Source: CAZBEJ01 sp964521305 (GTDB lineage: Bacteria > Patescibacteriota > Microgenomatia > UBA1406 > GWC2-37-13). From it: a stretch of DNA of 37,645 nt. Positions 7,624-15,588 of this stretch are shown piece by piece (positions within the stretch are counted from its first letter, which is position 1; each line of letters starts with the position of its first letter). The stretch is taken from NCBI GenBank assembly GCA_964521305.1, contig CAZFQZ010000008.1:1-37645 (forward strand), read 5' to 3'. Under the pieces are notes generated by a model, which saw nothing but the letters and a program-made list of their open reading frames with translations, had not been told where the DNA came from and searched no databases. Made by a program: the position numbers and the translations under genes.

Positions 7624-9414
7624 TTATTGCCGTATCCATTTTCCGAATTCATCGACTGGTAAACAATTCAACACGTCTTTTTTTTCCAACCACCCACGTC
7701 GTGCCGTTGCCACGCCATACAGCATATTGTCCATCTGATCAACTCGGTGCGCATCCGTATTGATAATCAGCCTCACTCCGGTATTTTTTGCCTGCCTGAT
7801 AAGCATGTCCGGAAGGTCCAAACGCTCGGGCCAGGCATTTATTTCTACGGCAATATTTTTTCTGCTGCAGCAATCAAATATTTGCTGCCAATCTGCTTCA
7901 TATCCTTCACGTTTATTTATCAATCTTCCCGTAGGGTGACCCAATATTTTTACTTTTGGATATTCAAGTGCACGCATGATTCTTTTCGTCATCTCGCTTT
8001 TTCCCATACCGAATGAACTGTGAACGGATACGATCATATAATCCAGCAGATCAGTCGCTTTTGACGGCAATGCGACTGCTCCGGTCGGCTGGATATCAAC
8101 CTCAAGACCGGTAAACGCAGCAAATCCTGTCTCTTTTGTAACTGAAGCAATCTGTTCCTTCTTTTTCTTCAACAATGCTAATATCTGATTTACCGGTAAG
8201 TTGCTCTTTGGGTTGTGTTCCGCAAACCCGATATATTGGTATCCAAGTAATTGAGCTTTCCTAATACAACTTGTAAAAGTATCAATACCAAGATCGTGGG
8301 ATGGTTTGATATTAAATGACGAATGGACATGCAGATCGCCTTTAATATCCGACAGTTCGACCAATACCGGTAATTTATTATGTTTGGCCAGCCCAATCTC
8401 TCCGGTACCCTCCCGTATCTCGGCAGGTACGTACTGCAAGCCTAAGAATTCGTAAAAAGCTTTTTCATCCGAAAACTCATGGATTTTTTTGGTACGGAGA
8501 TCTTTAATGCCGTATTCAGAAAGCGAAAAATTCTTTTTCTGCGCATATTCCCGTAGCTGGATATTGTGAGCTTTATTTCCGGTAAAATACTGCAGCATCG
8601 AGCCGTACGACTTTTCTTCCTGAACTCTCAAATCGATCCGTATGTTCGGCGAGATTATGATGGATGCTTTTTTCTCTCCGGCGTTATCTGTTTTGATCGC
8701 TTTTGGGTATGAAACGAAATGCTTGATGATTTTCCCGTATATTTCCTTTTTAGCGTCATCTTTTACCTCTACCGCCAAATCAATATCTCCGACCGTGGAA
8801 ACCATTCTGCGCAAGGACCCCAGCGCATCAACCCGTCTGATAAAAGGAAGCTTTTTCAGATATCCGATGGTATCCTCGGCCTGCGCATACGCATATGGCA
8901 GGATCATGCGTCCGGTTCTGAACGTCGCGGACCGTGATCGTTCAATCGACTCAAGAATTTCTTTCTGGGAGCGTTTGCCAAACCCTTCAAGCGTTTCTAT
9001 TTTCTCCTGCTGAGCTGCTTGCTTCAAGACTTCGATCGTATTTTCCGATGGTAGACGCAATTCCTTAACCAGCCGGGCTGCTGTTTTTACGCCTATGCCC
9101 GGAATTTCCATAAGATTGAAAACCGAGGGAGGAACTTTACCCAGTATCTGATCGAAATGGCAGGATTTTCCGTTCCTGAAATACTCGTCCAAGTGCTGGT
9201 GAATGGATGGGCCGATACCCGGAACCTGAGCGAGCGAACCTTCCTGCCACACATCCCTGATCTCGCGGCTTAAATTGTCTATAGCATCAGCAGCTTTTTG
9301 ATATGCGATAATCTTGAATCTATTTTCGCTCAGAAGAACGTAAGCAGCCGCAATATGTCGGAGCAGTTTGACGACTGATTTATTACTGAATTGTTCCTCG
9401 TTGGTATTAGTCAT
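7624..9414 (-). CDS. polX: DNA polymerase/3'-5' exonuclease PolX (family X polymerase with PHP domain)
   Basis: Repair polymerase of the bacterial PolX type, for gap filling and end processing. 596 residues, close to the usual 570-580. Order: N-terminal 8-kDa-like domain, helix-hairpin-helix motifs (VPGIGPSI near 64-71 and IPGIGVKTA near 104-112), palm with GSLRR (199-203) and catalytic Asp210 and Asp212 in GDIDLAVEV plus Asp261 in RIDLRV, then the PHP phosphoesterase domain from about 355 with GDLHVHSSFN (His362, His364), FAEHNP, GLEVDI, GHPTGR and NTDAHR. All metal ligand motifs of the PHP domain appear intact. It diverges from tRNA-Asp; the start has a short inverted repeat (AGATT/AATCT, 9415-9427) immediately upstream. 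Confidence 0.96.
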   Translation of the reverse strand: MTNTNEEQFSNKSVVKLLRHIAAAYVLLSENRFKIIAYQKAADAIDNLSREIRDVWQEGSLAQVPGIGPSIHQHLDEYFRNGKSCHFDQILGKVPPSVFNLMEIPGIGVKTAARLVKELRLPSENTIEVLKQAAQQEKIETLEGFGKRSQKEILESIERSRSATFRTGRMILPYAYAQAEDTIGYLKKLPFIRRVDALGSLRRMVSTVGDIDLAVEVKDDAKKEIYGKIIKHFVSYPKAIKTDNAGEKKASIIISPNIRIDLRVQEEKSYGSMLQYFTGNKAHNIQLREYAQKKNFSLSEYGIKDLRTKKIHEFSDEKAFYEFLGLQYVPAEIREGTGEIGLAKHNKLPVLVELSDIKGDLHVHSSFNIKPSHDLGIDTFTSCIRKAQLLGYQYIGFAEHNPKSNLPVNQILALLKKKKEQIASVTKETGFAAFTGLEVDIQPTGAVALPSKATDLLDYMIVSVHSSFGMGKSEMTKRIMRALEYPKVKILGHPTGRLINKREGYEADWQQIFDCCSRKNIAVEINAWPERLDLPDMLIRQAKNTGVRLIINTDAHRVDQMDNMLYGVATARRGWLEKKDVLNCLPVDEFGKWIRQ

Positions 9415-9443
9415 AGATTGAAAATCTATATCTATCTGGTATC

Positions 9444-9451
9444 ATTATATT
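9444..9451. promoter_or_regulatory. Overlapping divergent -10 boxes for polX and tRNA-Asp
   Basis: Minus-strand TATAAT (9444-9449) lies about 30 nt before the polX ATG. Plus-strand TATATT (9446-9451) lies 9 nt before the first base of tRNA-Asp, the same distance as for tRNA-Thr. Confidence 0.4.
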
Positions 9452-9460
9452 ATCAAAACT

Positions 9461-9534
9461 GCGATCGTAGCTCAACTGGCCAGAGCACTGCCCTGTCACG
9501 GCAGGGGTTGGCGGTTCGAATCCGCTCGGTCGCG
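9461..9534 (+). tRNA. tRNA-Asp (anticodon GTC)
   Basis: Complete cloverleaf: acceptor GCGATCG/CGGTCGC, D arm GCTC...GAGC, anticodon stem CTGCC/GGCAG with loop CTGTCAC, T arm GGCGG-TTCGAAT-CCGCT, discriminator G73 as expected for Asp. CCA is not encoded. Confidence 0.95.
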
Positions 9535-9592
9535 CAACATAAAAGGATCCTGCGATTGGCATGAAGATTGCGGGCTTATACTGTAAATTTTT

Positions 9593-9657
9593 ATAAGAGA
9601 TTTACATATATTCGAACCCCTTTGGTTTCGCAAAAGACACCTCTTATCAAACAATAT
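9593..9657. other. Structured intergenic segment between tRNA-Asp and the LysM gene
   Basis: Seven-base arms ATAAGAG (9593-9599) and CTCTTAT (9651-9657) enclose an inner hairpin CGAACC/GGTTTCG (9613-9630). No ORF. It could be a small RNA, a processing site or an attenuator; nothing identifies it further. Confidence 0.3.
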
Positions 9658-9714
9658 AGGTTATACTTCAAGTAAAATACGAGAGTTTTATCCATAAAGA
9701 TATAGTTATATATA

Positions 9715-9744
9715 TTGAAAATCTGGAAAGTGCTTGTATATAAT
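9715..9744 (+). promoter_or_regulatory. Promoter of the LysM gene
   Basis: TTGAAA (9715-9720), 18-bp spacer, TATAAT (9739-9744). Transcription should begin near 9751. That leaves only about 11 nt before the first ATG (9762) but a normal leader before the codon that follows the strong GGAGGTGAT site. Confidence 0.65.
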
Positions 9745-9761
9745 GAGGCAGATTAAATTAG

Positions 9762-10361
9762 ATGGAGGTGATACCTATAGCAAAATCAAAAATAACTAAC
9801 CCCAATTATCAAGACATGGTTGTTGATATAATCAAAGATAAATATCAATATATTTTATTAGGCGTTACAGTAATCCTTATCAGCTATCTTGTTTTTTCAG
9901 GATTCCTGTCCAGCCACCGGAACCCAAGAGTAGCCGAACAGGCCAAAAAAACTACGGGGGAGCAGATCAAAAAACAGGAGGAATCCGCTCAAAAGTATAC
10001 GGTATCGCAGGGAGATGATCTCTGGCATATAGCGGAAGCCAAATACGGTTCGGGATATAACGCATATGATATAGCGTCTGCAAATCATATCTCAAGCCCG
10101 TATGTTATTAGCGCAGGTCAGGAACTGGTTATTCCGTCGGTAACGCCGAAACAGACGACAACGGGCGAAATAGCACCGGCCATGACTAAACAAGTCACCA
10201 TCACCAGTGCACAATATACAGTTCAACACGGCGACTATCTATGGAAGATAGCTGAAAATGCGTACGGCGACGGACACGCATGGGTACGCATAGCGCAGGC
10301 AAACCATCTGGCAAATCCCGATATGATATTTTCCGGAAACGTATTGGTAATTCCGCGATAG
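9762..10361 (+). CDS. Membrane-anchored protein with two LysM domains
   Basis: Up to 199 residues. A single membrane helix (about 28-50, YILLGVTVILISYLVFSGF) is followed by a charged linker and two LysM repeats (about 78-127 and 151-199), each with the xYTVxxGDxLWxIA signature and ending in LVIPS/LVIPR. LysM binds N-acetylglucosamine polymers, so this protein probably sits in the membrane and holds peptidoglycan or another glycan. No catalytic domain is present. The start is uncertain: the ATG at 9762 lies inside the sequence GATGGAGGTGAT, itself an excellent ribosome-binding site. The in-frame codon 6 nt after GGAGGTG is ATA (9777), so a rare AUA start, or the ATG with almost no leader, are the two options. 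Confidence 0.85.
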   Translation: MEVIPIAKSKITNPNYQDMVVDIIKDKYQYILLGVTVILISYLVFSGFLSSHRNPRVAEQAKKTTGEQIKKQEESAQKYTVSQGDDLWHIAEAKYGSGYNAYDIASANHISSPYVISAGQELVIPSVTPKQTTTGEIAPAMTKQVTITSAQYTVQHGDYLWKIAENAYGDGHAWVRIAQANHLANPDMIFSGNVLVIPR

Positions 10362-10391
10362 GTTATTTTCCTCCCAGTTATTTTCCTCCCA
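10362..10391. repeat. Exact 15-bp tandem duplication at the end of the VOC gene
   Basis: GTTATTTTCCTCCCA twice in a row. On the minus strand this duplicates the last codons and stop of the VOC gene: QLGGK-stop is followed by a second LGGK-stop. It also directly follows the LysM stop codon. Confidence 0.9.
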
Positions 10392-10734
10392 GTTGAAAAT
10401 AATTGCCGTCGGGATCTGCAAATGTGGCAAGCATCATCTTATCGTCTTCCTTAGGATGGTATGGTTTGGCTATGACCTTTGCGCCAAGCTTTTCGATCCT
10501 CTTGAATTCTTTTTCCACGTCTTTTGTCGAAAAATTGATCAGGATACGCTCGGGCGTTCTATTCATGCCGTGTACCTTATCATGCGGACCGACCATTATA
10601 AAAGACGTACCTACCTTGAACCCTACATATTCACCTTCGGTCCAACCAGGCTTTTCATCAAGCACTTTAGAGTAAAATTCCCCAAGTTTTTTTGGGTTTT
10701 CTGAGAAAACCAATATTGAATCTAGTCCAAGCAT
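10378..10734 (-). CDS. Glyoxalase/bleomycin-resistance (VOC) superfamily protein
   Basis: 118 residues, one VOC module made of two beta-alpha-beta-beta-beta halves: LDSILVFSENPKKLGEFYSKVL at the N terminus and, at the C terminus, FADPDGNYFQLGGK, the usual superfamily ending. Members are metal-dependent lyases, dioxygenases or drug-binding proteins; the substrate cannot be told from sequence here. It has its own promoter (TATAAT, 10764-10769 on minus) and a good ribosome site AAGGTGAT six bases before the ATG. It converges on the LysM gene with a 16-bp gap. The terminal tandem duplication suggests recent slippage with no effect on the product. Confidence 0.85.
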   Translation of the reverse strand: MLGLDSILVFSENPKKLGEFYSKVLDEKPGWTEGEYVGFKVGTSFIMVGPHDKVHGMNRTPERILINFSTKDVEKEFKRIEKLGAKVIAKPYHPKEDDKMMLATFADPDGNYFQLGGK

Positions 10735-10904
10735 TATCGTATCACCTTCTTTCTCATACTTAAATTATATTAGTACAATTCCGTAAGTCAACAGAATTAT
10801 TGTGAGCTGTAACATACAAATAGCATAAAATAATGGGGCATAATTAATGAATCAGCGTTCACTTGATTTGATACAATATGGTAAAAGAATAGTTGGATTG
10901 TTCA

Positions 10905-10975
10905 GCGGGATTAGTACACCGGTAGTATGCCACCTTCCCAAGGTGGAGAAGCGAGTTCAATTCTCGTATCCCGCT
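10905..10975 (+). tRNA. tRNA-Gly (anticodon CCC)
   Basis: Acceptor GCGGGAT/ATCCCGC, anticodon stem CCACC/GGTGG with loop TTCCCAA, T arm GCGAG-TTCAATT-CTCGT, discriminator T73 as in bacterial tRNA-Gly. CCA is not encoded. A TACAAT box at 10872-10877 may be its -10. Confidence 0.93.
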
Positions 10976-10982
10976 CCTAGAT

Positions 10983-11624
10983 ATGAGACCAATGACATTT
11001 GTGATATTTCATGGTGCTTTCGGTCATGCAGACGGAAACTGGTTTCCGTATGTCAAAAAAGAGCTCCTTGCATTGGGTCAGAATGTAATTCTTGAACAAT
11101 TTCCCGTAGAGGACTTTGACCAGGTAACCAAGGCAGGGAAATCCTATAAACCAACCATGCAGAATCTAACTAACTGGTTTAATACATTTGAGGATAAAAT
11201 CTTACCAAAACTCAAAGGGAATGAAAAAATATGTTTTATAGGACATTCGCTTAGTCCATTATTTATTCTTCATATATTGCAGAGGTATGCTATTCAGCTT
11301 GATTCAGCTATATTTGTTGAACCTTTCATGACGTCGCTAAAGACAGATGACGGCTGGCAATTCGATATTGTCAACGATACATTCTATAAAAGTGATTTTG
11401 ATTTTATGAAGTTAAGAAAGCTAATTCCGATATCTTATGTAGTCTGGTCTGATAACGATAAATACGTACCGAAAAAAATTATGTTTGATTTCGCGGATAA
11501 ACTGGGAAGTTCGACCATCCAACTTAAAAATGCTTTTCATATCAATGCACCGCTATTTACGAAACTGTCTCTTGTAGTTGAGTTGTGCAAAACGAGGTTA
11601 AATCCAATTCTCTACCTTAAATAG
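10983..11624 (+). CDS. RBBP9/YdeN-like alpha/beta serine hydrolase
   Basis: 213 residues with the compact RBBP9-family layout: FVIFHGAFGHADGNWFPYVKKEL at the N terminus, nucleophile elbow GHSLS (Ser89), acid in VVWSDNDKYVP (Asp159 likely) and His186 in NAFHINAP. No signal peptide, so cytoplasmic. Family members are small esterases of unclear physiological substrate. It starts 8 bp after tRNA-Gly, so it may be read through from the tRNA promoter. An in-frame ATG 9 bp further (10992) is an alternative start; no Shine-Dalgarno site precedes either. Confidence 0.85.
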   Translation: MRPMTFVIFHGAFGHADGNWFPYVKKELLALGQNVILEQFPVEDFDQVTKAGKSYKPTMQNLTNWFNTFEDKILPKLKGNEKICFIGHSLSPLFILHILQRYAIQLDSAIFVEPFMTSLKTDDGWQFDIVNDTFYKSDFDFMKLRKLIPISYVVWSDNDKYVPKKIMFDFADKLGSSTIQLKNAFHINAPLFTKLSLVVELCKTRLNPILYLK

Positions 11625-11631
11625 AAGCTAG

Positions 11632-11640
11632 TGCTATAAT
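11632..11640 (+). promoter_or_regulatory. Extended -10 promoter of tRNA-Thr
   Basis: TGCTATAAT, an extended -10 element, ends 9 nt before the first base of tRNA-Thr. Confidence 0.6.
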
Positions 11641-11649
11641 AAATCAATA

Positions 11650-11722
11650 GCCGACTTAGCTCAATTGGTAGAGCAGCTGTATCGTAAACAGCAGGTTATC
11701 GGTTCAAGTCCGATAGTCGGCT
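11650..11722 (+). tRNA. tRNA-Thr (anticodon CGT)
   Basis: Acceptor GCCGACT/AGTCGGC, D arm GCTC...GAGC, anticodon stem GCTGT/ACAGC with loop ATCGTAA, T arm ATCGG-TTCAAGT-CCGAT, discriminator T73. CCA is not encoded. The CGT anticodon is a minor isoacceptor. Confidence 0.95.
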
Positions 11723-11732
11723 CCGGAAAACT

Positions 11733-12449
11733 ATGACCAGACTTGAGCACCATAGGCAGAAACAATATATGACAACCGTCGTTTTGCTTTTCGTGGCGTT
11801 TATTTTTGTTCTGTATCTCATTTTCGCCTACGGCATCCGTTTTGTCCTTAATGCCTCTGTATACATTGCCAATCTGACCGCTCCAAAAAACCAACAGGTA
11901 AGCCAACTTGCCAAGAACCAAAACCAGTACGGAACGCTGTCTATCGATTCCATTCCTACCGCTACCAACAGTGCGCAATTCTATATCAGCGGCTCTGTCG
12001 TAAACTTCAATATTCTCGATTTCTACATCAATGGTTCCCAAGCCAAAGAGATAAATCTCAATGACTACAACACATTCAACGAAAAGATAGGAGATCTTCA
12101 GGAAGGACAGAACGAAATATATGTCGACGCCAAAATCAGTGACAGCAACGTGGAAAAAAAATCGGATGTCTATACCGTCATATATAAAGGAATGCAGCCA
12201 AACCTTACTATCTCATCGCCTGACGACAAATCGAAAACCAATAATCAAACGGTTACCGTCAAGGGAACGACAGACAAGGAAACATTTATCAAAGTGAACA
12301 ATCTTCCTGTCGTCGTTGACGCGCAAGGCACTTTCCAGACCGATGTCAAACTGAACGACGGAGACAACCAAATTACCGTTGTCGCCCAGGACATCGCGGG
12401 CAACACGACAACAAAATCAATCACGGTGACCTATCAAAAAGACAATTAG
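11733..12449 (+). CDS. Membrane-anchored protein with Ig-like (glucodextranase-B-type) domains
   Basis: 238 residues. Basic N terminus, then one membrane helix (about 14-36, TTVVLLFVAFIFVLYLIFAYG), then two beta-sandwich modules: a divergent one (about 70-150) and a clearer one (about 154-236) with PNLTISSPDDKSKTNNQTVTVKG, NNLPVVVDAQGTF and GDNQITVVAQDIAGNTTTKSI, the pattern of the Ig-like domains seen in bacterial surface proteins. No enzyme motif. It starts 10 bp after tRNA-Thr and its last 29 bp overlap the end of the Wzy-like gene on the other strand. Likely a structural or glycan-binding surface protein. Confidence 0.8.
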   Translation: MTRLEHHRQKQYMTTVVLLFVAFIFVLYLIFAYGIRFVLNASVYIANLTAPKNQQVSQLAKNQNQYGTLSIDSIPTATNSAQFYISGSVVNFNILDFYINGSQAKEINLNDYNTFNEKIGDLQEGQNEIYVDAKISDSNVEKKSDVYTVIYKGMQPNLTISSPDDKSKTNNQTVTVKGTTDKETFIKVNNLPVVVDAQGTFQTDVKLNDGDNQITVVAQDIAGNTTTKSITVTYQKDN

Positions 12450-13641
12450 GTAACACTGCCAGAGCGCTTCCCAACAGGAACAGAATGAACGGATGCAGAA
12501 CAATGTTGTCGGTAAACGATAATATCATAATATATGTCAGTGGTAAAATAAACGCCGCCGAAACAAAACCCAATGTCACCATAAAATAGAGAAAAGTCAT
12601 AAACCCCACGATACCGGTGCACGCGAGGATAACGAGATAGCTCGAGCTGAGAGATGCCCCTGCATGAGACTCCGTTCCTTTTTCCGAAACAATCTTGTCC
12701 GAAACAGCGTATTTTCCTCTCGCATACCGCAACCGGTCGTATCCGATACCGAAAACGGGGTTTTTGTTCCAGATCGTCAAACCGTCCGCATAATCGGTGA
12801 GTCGCGATTCAATGGAAAAGGTGCGATTTAGGCCGACACCGATGCCAAACTGCTTGGGAACCAGAATCATGACGATCGCGATAAGAACCGAGCCGCCGAG
12901 GAGTATAAGGTATTTTTTCTGCAGAAGCAGATAAACAAAACATGTAATGAACAACGCCGCATATGCGCTCCTGGAAAACGTCAGGATAACGAACAGGAAA
13001 TACAGCAAAAAGAAAAAATAGAGAACCAGGTGTTTTTTTTTCATGGCCGTCCTCATTTGAAGAAGCACCAGGCTCATGAGCCCGAATACCGCCGCAGCGA
13101 TGGACGTATCGAAAAATACGCCGAACAGGCGATGGAAGTGAGGATCCCAACCCAAATAAATAAGATTCCGGAGATCGGGGTAAAACAGGAACTGGGTAAC
13201 AGATGTGATGGCCGTAATCGCGGCAAACAACAGCAACCCGTTTATAAGCGTATGTTTGATTTTTCTGTCTTTTTTCGCCGCATATATAACATAAACGGCG
13301 CTGAAAACGTAACCGAAGAACCGTATGGAATACAGCATTGCAACTGCATTTTGATAGGCCGGATACGAAATTATGCTAAGCAAATAGGAGATGGTGAAAA
13401 ATAGAGCCATCATTCCCAACGCGCGGTATTTCGATACGCTTTGTACGAAAGGAAACAGGCCATACCTGAACACCAGCACTACCGTCAAAACGAACAAAAT
13501 ACCCTCATAAGCGTAAAAATTTATTTCTTGCCGATAAAACGAGATGCGGCCCAATTGACCCAGGCTGAATGTAATGAAACAGAGATATATAAGGACCTGT
13601 TCAGCGATGGAAAACAACGCTGATTGTTTGGATTTTGTCAT
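12421..13641 (-). CDS. O-antigen ligase/Wzy-like polysaccharide polymerase
   Basis: 406 residues from the chosen start MTKSKQSALF. About ten membrane helices with a larger extracytoplasmic loop (about 270-330) containing RLTDYADGLTIWNKNPVFGIGYDRLRY and SHAGASLSSSYLVILACTGIVG, matching the Wzy_C/WaaL (PF04932) pattern in which the loop joins or polymerises lipid-linked glycan. A longer frame to 13761 would overlap the upstream glycosyltransferase by 112 bp; the ATG at 13641 has AGGTAA about 8 bp upstream, overlapping the stop of that gene, so it is preferred. Sits last in a two-gene unit with the GT2 gene, and converges with the Ig-like gene (29-bp overlap). Confidence 0.85.
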   Translation of the reverse strand: MTKSKQSALFSIAEQVLIYLCFITFSLGQLGRISFYRQEINFYAYEGILFVLTVVLVFRYGLFPFVQSVSKYRALGMMALFFTISYLLSIISYPAYQNAVAMLYSIRFFGYVFSAVYVIYAAKKDRKIKHTLINGLLLFAAITAITSVTQFLFYPDLRNLIYLGWDPHFHRLFGVFFDTSIAAAVFGLMSLVLLQMRTAMKKKHLVLYFFFLLYFLFVILTFSRSAYAALFITCFVYLLLQKKYLILLGGSVLIAIVMILVPKQFGIGVGLNRTFSIESRLTDYADGLTIWNKNPVFGIGYDRLRYARGKYAVSDKIVSEKGTESHAGASLSSSYLVILACTGIVGFMTFLYFMVTLGFVSAAFILPLTYIMILSFTDNIVLHPFILFLLGSALAVLPNCLFDRSP

Positions 13642-13649
13642 GAATCTTA

Positions 13650-14414
13650 TTACCTGATCAAATAATATTGATACAGTTTTGCCCTGACGAGAAATGAATG
13701 GAAACTCATGCAGAATGCATATGCAAATCCCTGTACCCCATCCAAGAAACCGAAATAGCAAACGTAGTTCAGGATAAATTTACCGAGCGGAAAGCAGACG
13801 ATCTGGAATATGTTTGTCCGTTCACCATGCACCATCAATTCCTTGGCGCGAAGCGAGCTATACTCATTCACATCGCGGATGAACGCCTGTATGCCCGGAT
13901 GCGGGTGATGATTGAGAAACGAATGTAATGTCGCTGTTTTTTTTGCCGTATGAAATACTTCATGGACATTCCCCATCCATACGCCGGCATTCCTTCGTAC
14001 CAGTCTGATAATCCCCTTATTCCTGACTTTGCGCGTCTCTCCATGCTTGAGTTCCGTTCCCCACCAAAAATCACGTCGTTTAATATAATAGGCCTGCGCA
14101 TCCTCTTTTTTGTTCGTGACCACATCGATGATATCTTTTTTTAATTCGGGAGTAACTACCTCATCCGCGTCAACATACAGTATCCAGTCGTCCGTAACTT
14201 GATCAAGGCCGAAATTCCTCTGGTTCGCAAAATCGCCTTGAAGCGCATGCTGGATGACGCGCGCCTTATGCCTGCGTCCTAAAGACGGAGTCCTATCTGC
14301 GGAAAAGTCGTCTATGATAAGTATATTCGAGCAGAATGCCAGGGAAATCAAGCATCGTTCGATGGTATCCTCTTCGTTTTTCGTGAGAATAACAGCCGAA
14401 ATCGGATATTTCAT
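13650..14414 (-). CDS. Family 2 glycosyltransferase (WaaE/KdtX-like)
   Basis: 254 residues. N-terminal ISAVILTKNEEDTIERCLISL, nucleotide-binding IIDDFSADRT, FANQRNFGLDQVTDDWILYVDADEVV (the DxD motif), then WWGTELKHGETRKVRNKGIIRLVRR and VHEVF, the arrangement of the WaaE-like GT2 branch that adds sugars to surface glycans. The C terminus carries a hydrophobic region (about 205-240) that may hold it at the membrane. First gene of a unit with the Wzy-like gene, 8 bp upstream of it. A TATAGA box lies 9 nt before the ATG. Confidence 0.9.
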   Translation of the reverse strand: MKYPISAVILTKNEEDTIERCLISLAFCSNILIIDDFSADRTPSLGRRHKARVIQHALQGDFANQRNFGLDQVTDDWILYVDADEVVTPELKKDIIDVVTNKKEDAQAYYIKRRDFWWGTELKHGETRKVRNKGIIRLVRRNAGVWMGNVHEVFHTAKKTATLHSFLNHHPHPGIQAFIRDVNEYSSLRAKELMVHGERTNIFQIVCFPLGKFILNYVCYFGFLDGVQGFAYAFCMSFHSFLVRAKLYQYYLIR

Positions 14415-14571
14415 ATCTTTAATTCTATACCTATCTTAAGCCTGTTTGCAACCTGATAGGTTGTCAAAACACTCTTGCACCCGTCTTACGCTGGTTTATC
14501 CCGCTTTGAGGGATCAAACAACTTAAAAGGGTATATGCCTATGCATATTCATCGGTGAATGGTATATCTTA
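14415..14571. other. Intergenic segment with two small hairpins
   Basis: Contains CAACC-TGATA-GGTTG (14451-14465) and ATCCC-GCTTTGA-GGGAT (14498-14514). Either could end the transcript of the upstream GT4 gene, but neither has a T-run on the minus strand. Confidence 0.3.
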
Positions 14572-15588
14572 TCAATATAATTCTGTCAGCCGTTTGGCGT
14601 ATGTTTTCCATGAAAACGAATTGTTTATTTTCTCAGCCGATGCCAGGGGTACGTCGTTTTGTGTGCAGGCTTGCATCTGATCGACAAATTCAGTCAGGCT
14701 TTCGGTGATGTGGACATATTTTTTCATTTCCGGGATAATCGCAGAATCTAACCCGATAACATGGCATTCCTGCGATAAAGCCTCGAGAACCGGAATGTTG
14801 AAGCTTTCGTAATGCGAAGCGGTAAGATAGGCGGTCGCATTCCGATACAGCTCCTTTAATTCCTTTCGGCCGGCGCTCTGTCTTACGATAATATTATCCT
14901 CGGGTATGGAATTCATATACTCGGGACCGATAAGATAGAGCAAAAAATTCCTGTATTTCTGTTGCGACCTGAATTTTCTGAACGCCTTGACGACAAATCG
15001 AATATTTTTGATCGGGTGGTTCATGCCAACAAACAGGAAATATTTTTTTCGCTCATTACGACGTTTATCCACATAGGTAAAATCCAGCGGCACGCCGAAC
15101 GGTATGACATAGACGTGCCTATAACGCGGATACGCCTCCCGCATTTCTTCCTTCACTCTCTGCGACGAGACGATGATATAATCCGAGCGGTCGATCATGG
15201 GTTTCAACTGCATGGAAAGACGGATATAGGAATCGCGGTAATAATGAGGAAAATAATAGTACGATAATCCGTGCGAAAACGTGATAATTTTCGCCTTGCT
15301 GTATAAGGGAACCGCCTGGTTCAATCCGAGAAATATATCTTTTTTACTGATGAATTCTTCCAAACTCACGCGAAAACGCATCCATAATCGCGACGGAATG
15401 AGGTAGTCATACCGCCAGTGCGGAACCGGTTTCAGCGCATCTGGCCGTTCACAAAACGAATAGACGTAATATATATTTTCCTTATCATACTCCATAAGAC
15501 TTTGGATCAGATTCCACGTTACCGTATAGTTACCGTATCTGCGTTTCAGCATGGTGCATAATCCACCGCCGTCCAAGGATATTTTCAT
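14572..15588 (-). CDS. Family 4 glycosyltransferase (GT-B fold)
   Basis: 338 residues. N-terminal half starts MKISLDGGGLCTMLKRRYGNYTV, with IITFSHGLSYYYFP in the acceptor domain. The C-terminal half has KYFLFVGMNHPIKNI (the G-x-x-x-K donor-site region) and the E-x7-E motif in HYESFNIPVLEAL, then a late VIGLDSAIIPEM. It therefore transfers a sugar from a nucleotide-sugar to a lipid-linked or protein acceptor, retaining configuration. Overlaps the upstream fusion gene by 4 bp (ATGA), so the three genes GT2, GT2-flippase and GT4 are one operon. Confidence 0.9.
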   Translation of the reverse strand: MKISLDGGGLCTMLKRRYGNYTVTWNLIQSLMEYDKENIYYVYSFCERPDALKPVPHWRYDYLIPSRLWMRFRVSLEEFISKKDIFLGLNQAVPLYSKAKIITFSHGLSYYYFPHYYRDSYIRLSMQLKPMIDRSDYIIVSSQRVKEEMREAYPRYRHVYVIPFGVPLDFTYVDKRRNERKKYFLFVGMNHPIKNIRFVVKAFRKFRSQQKYRNFLLYLIGPEYMNSIPEDNIIVRQSAGRKELKELYRNATAYLTASHYESFNIPVLEALSQECHVIGLDSAIIPEMKKYVHITESLTEFVDQMQACTQNDVPLASAEKINNSFSWKTYAKRLTELY

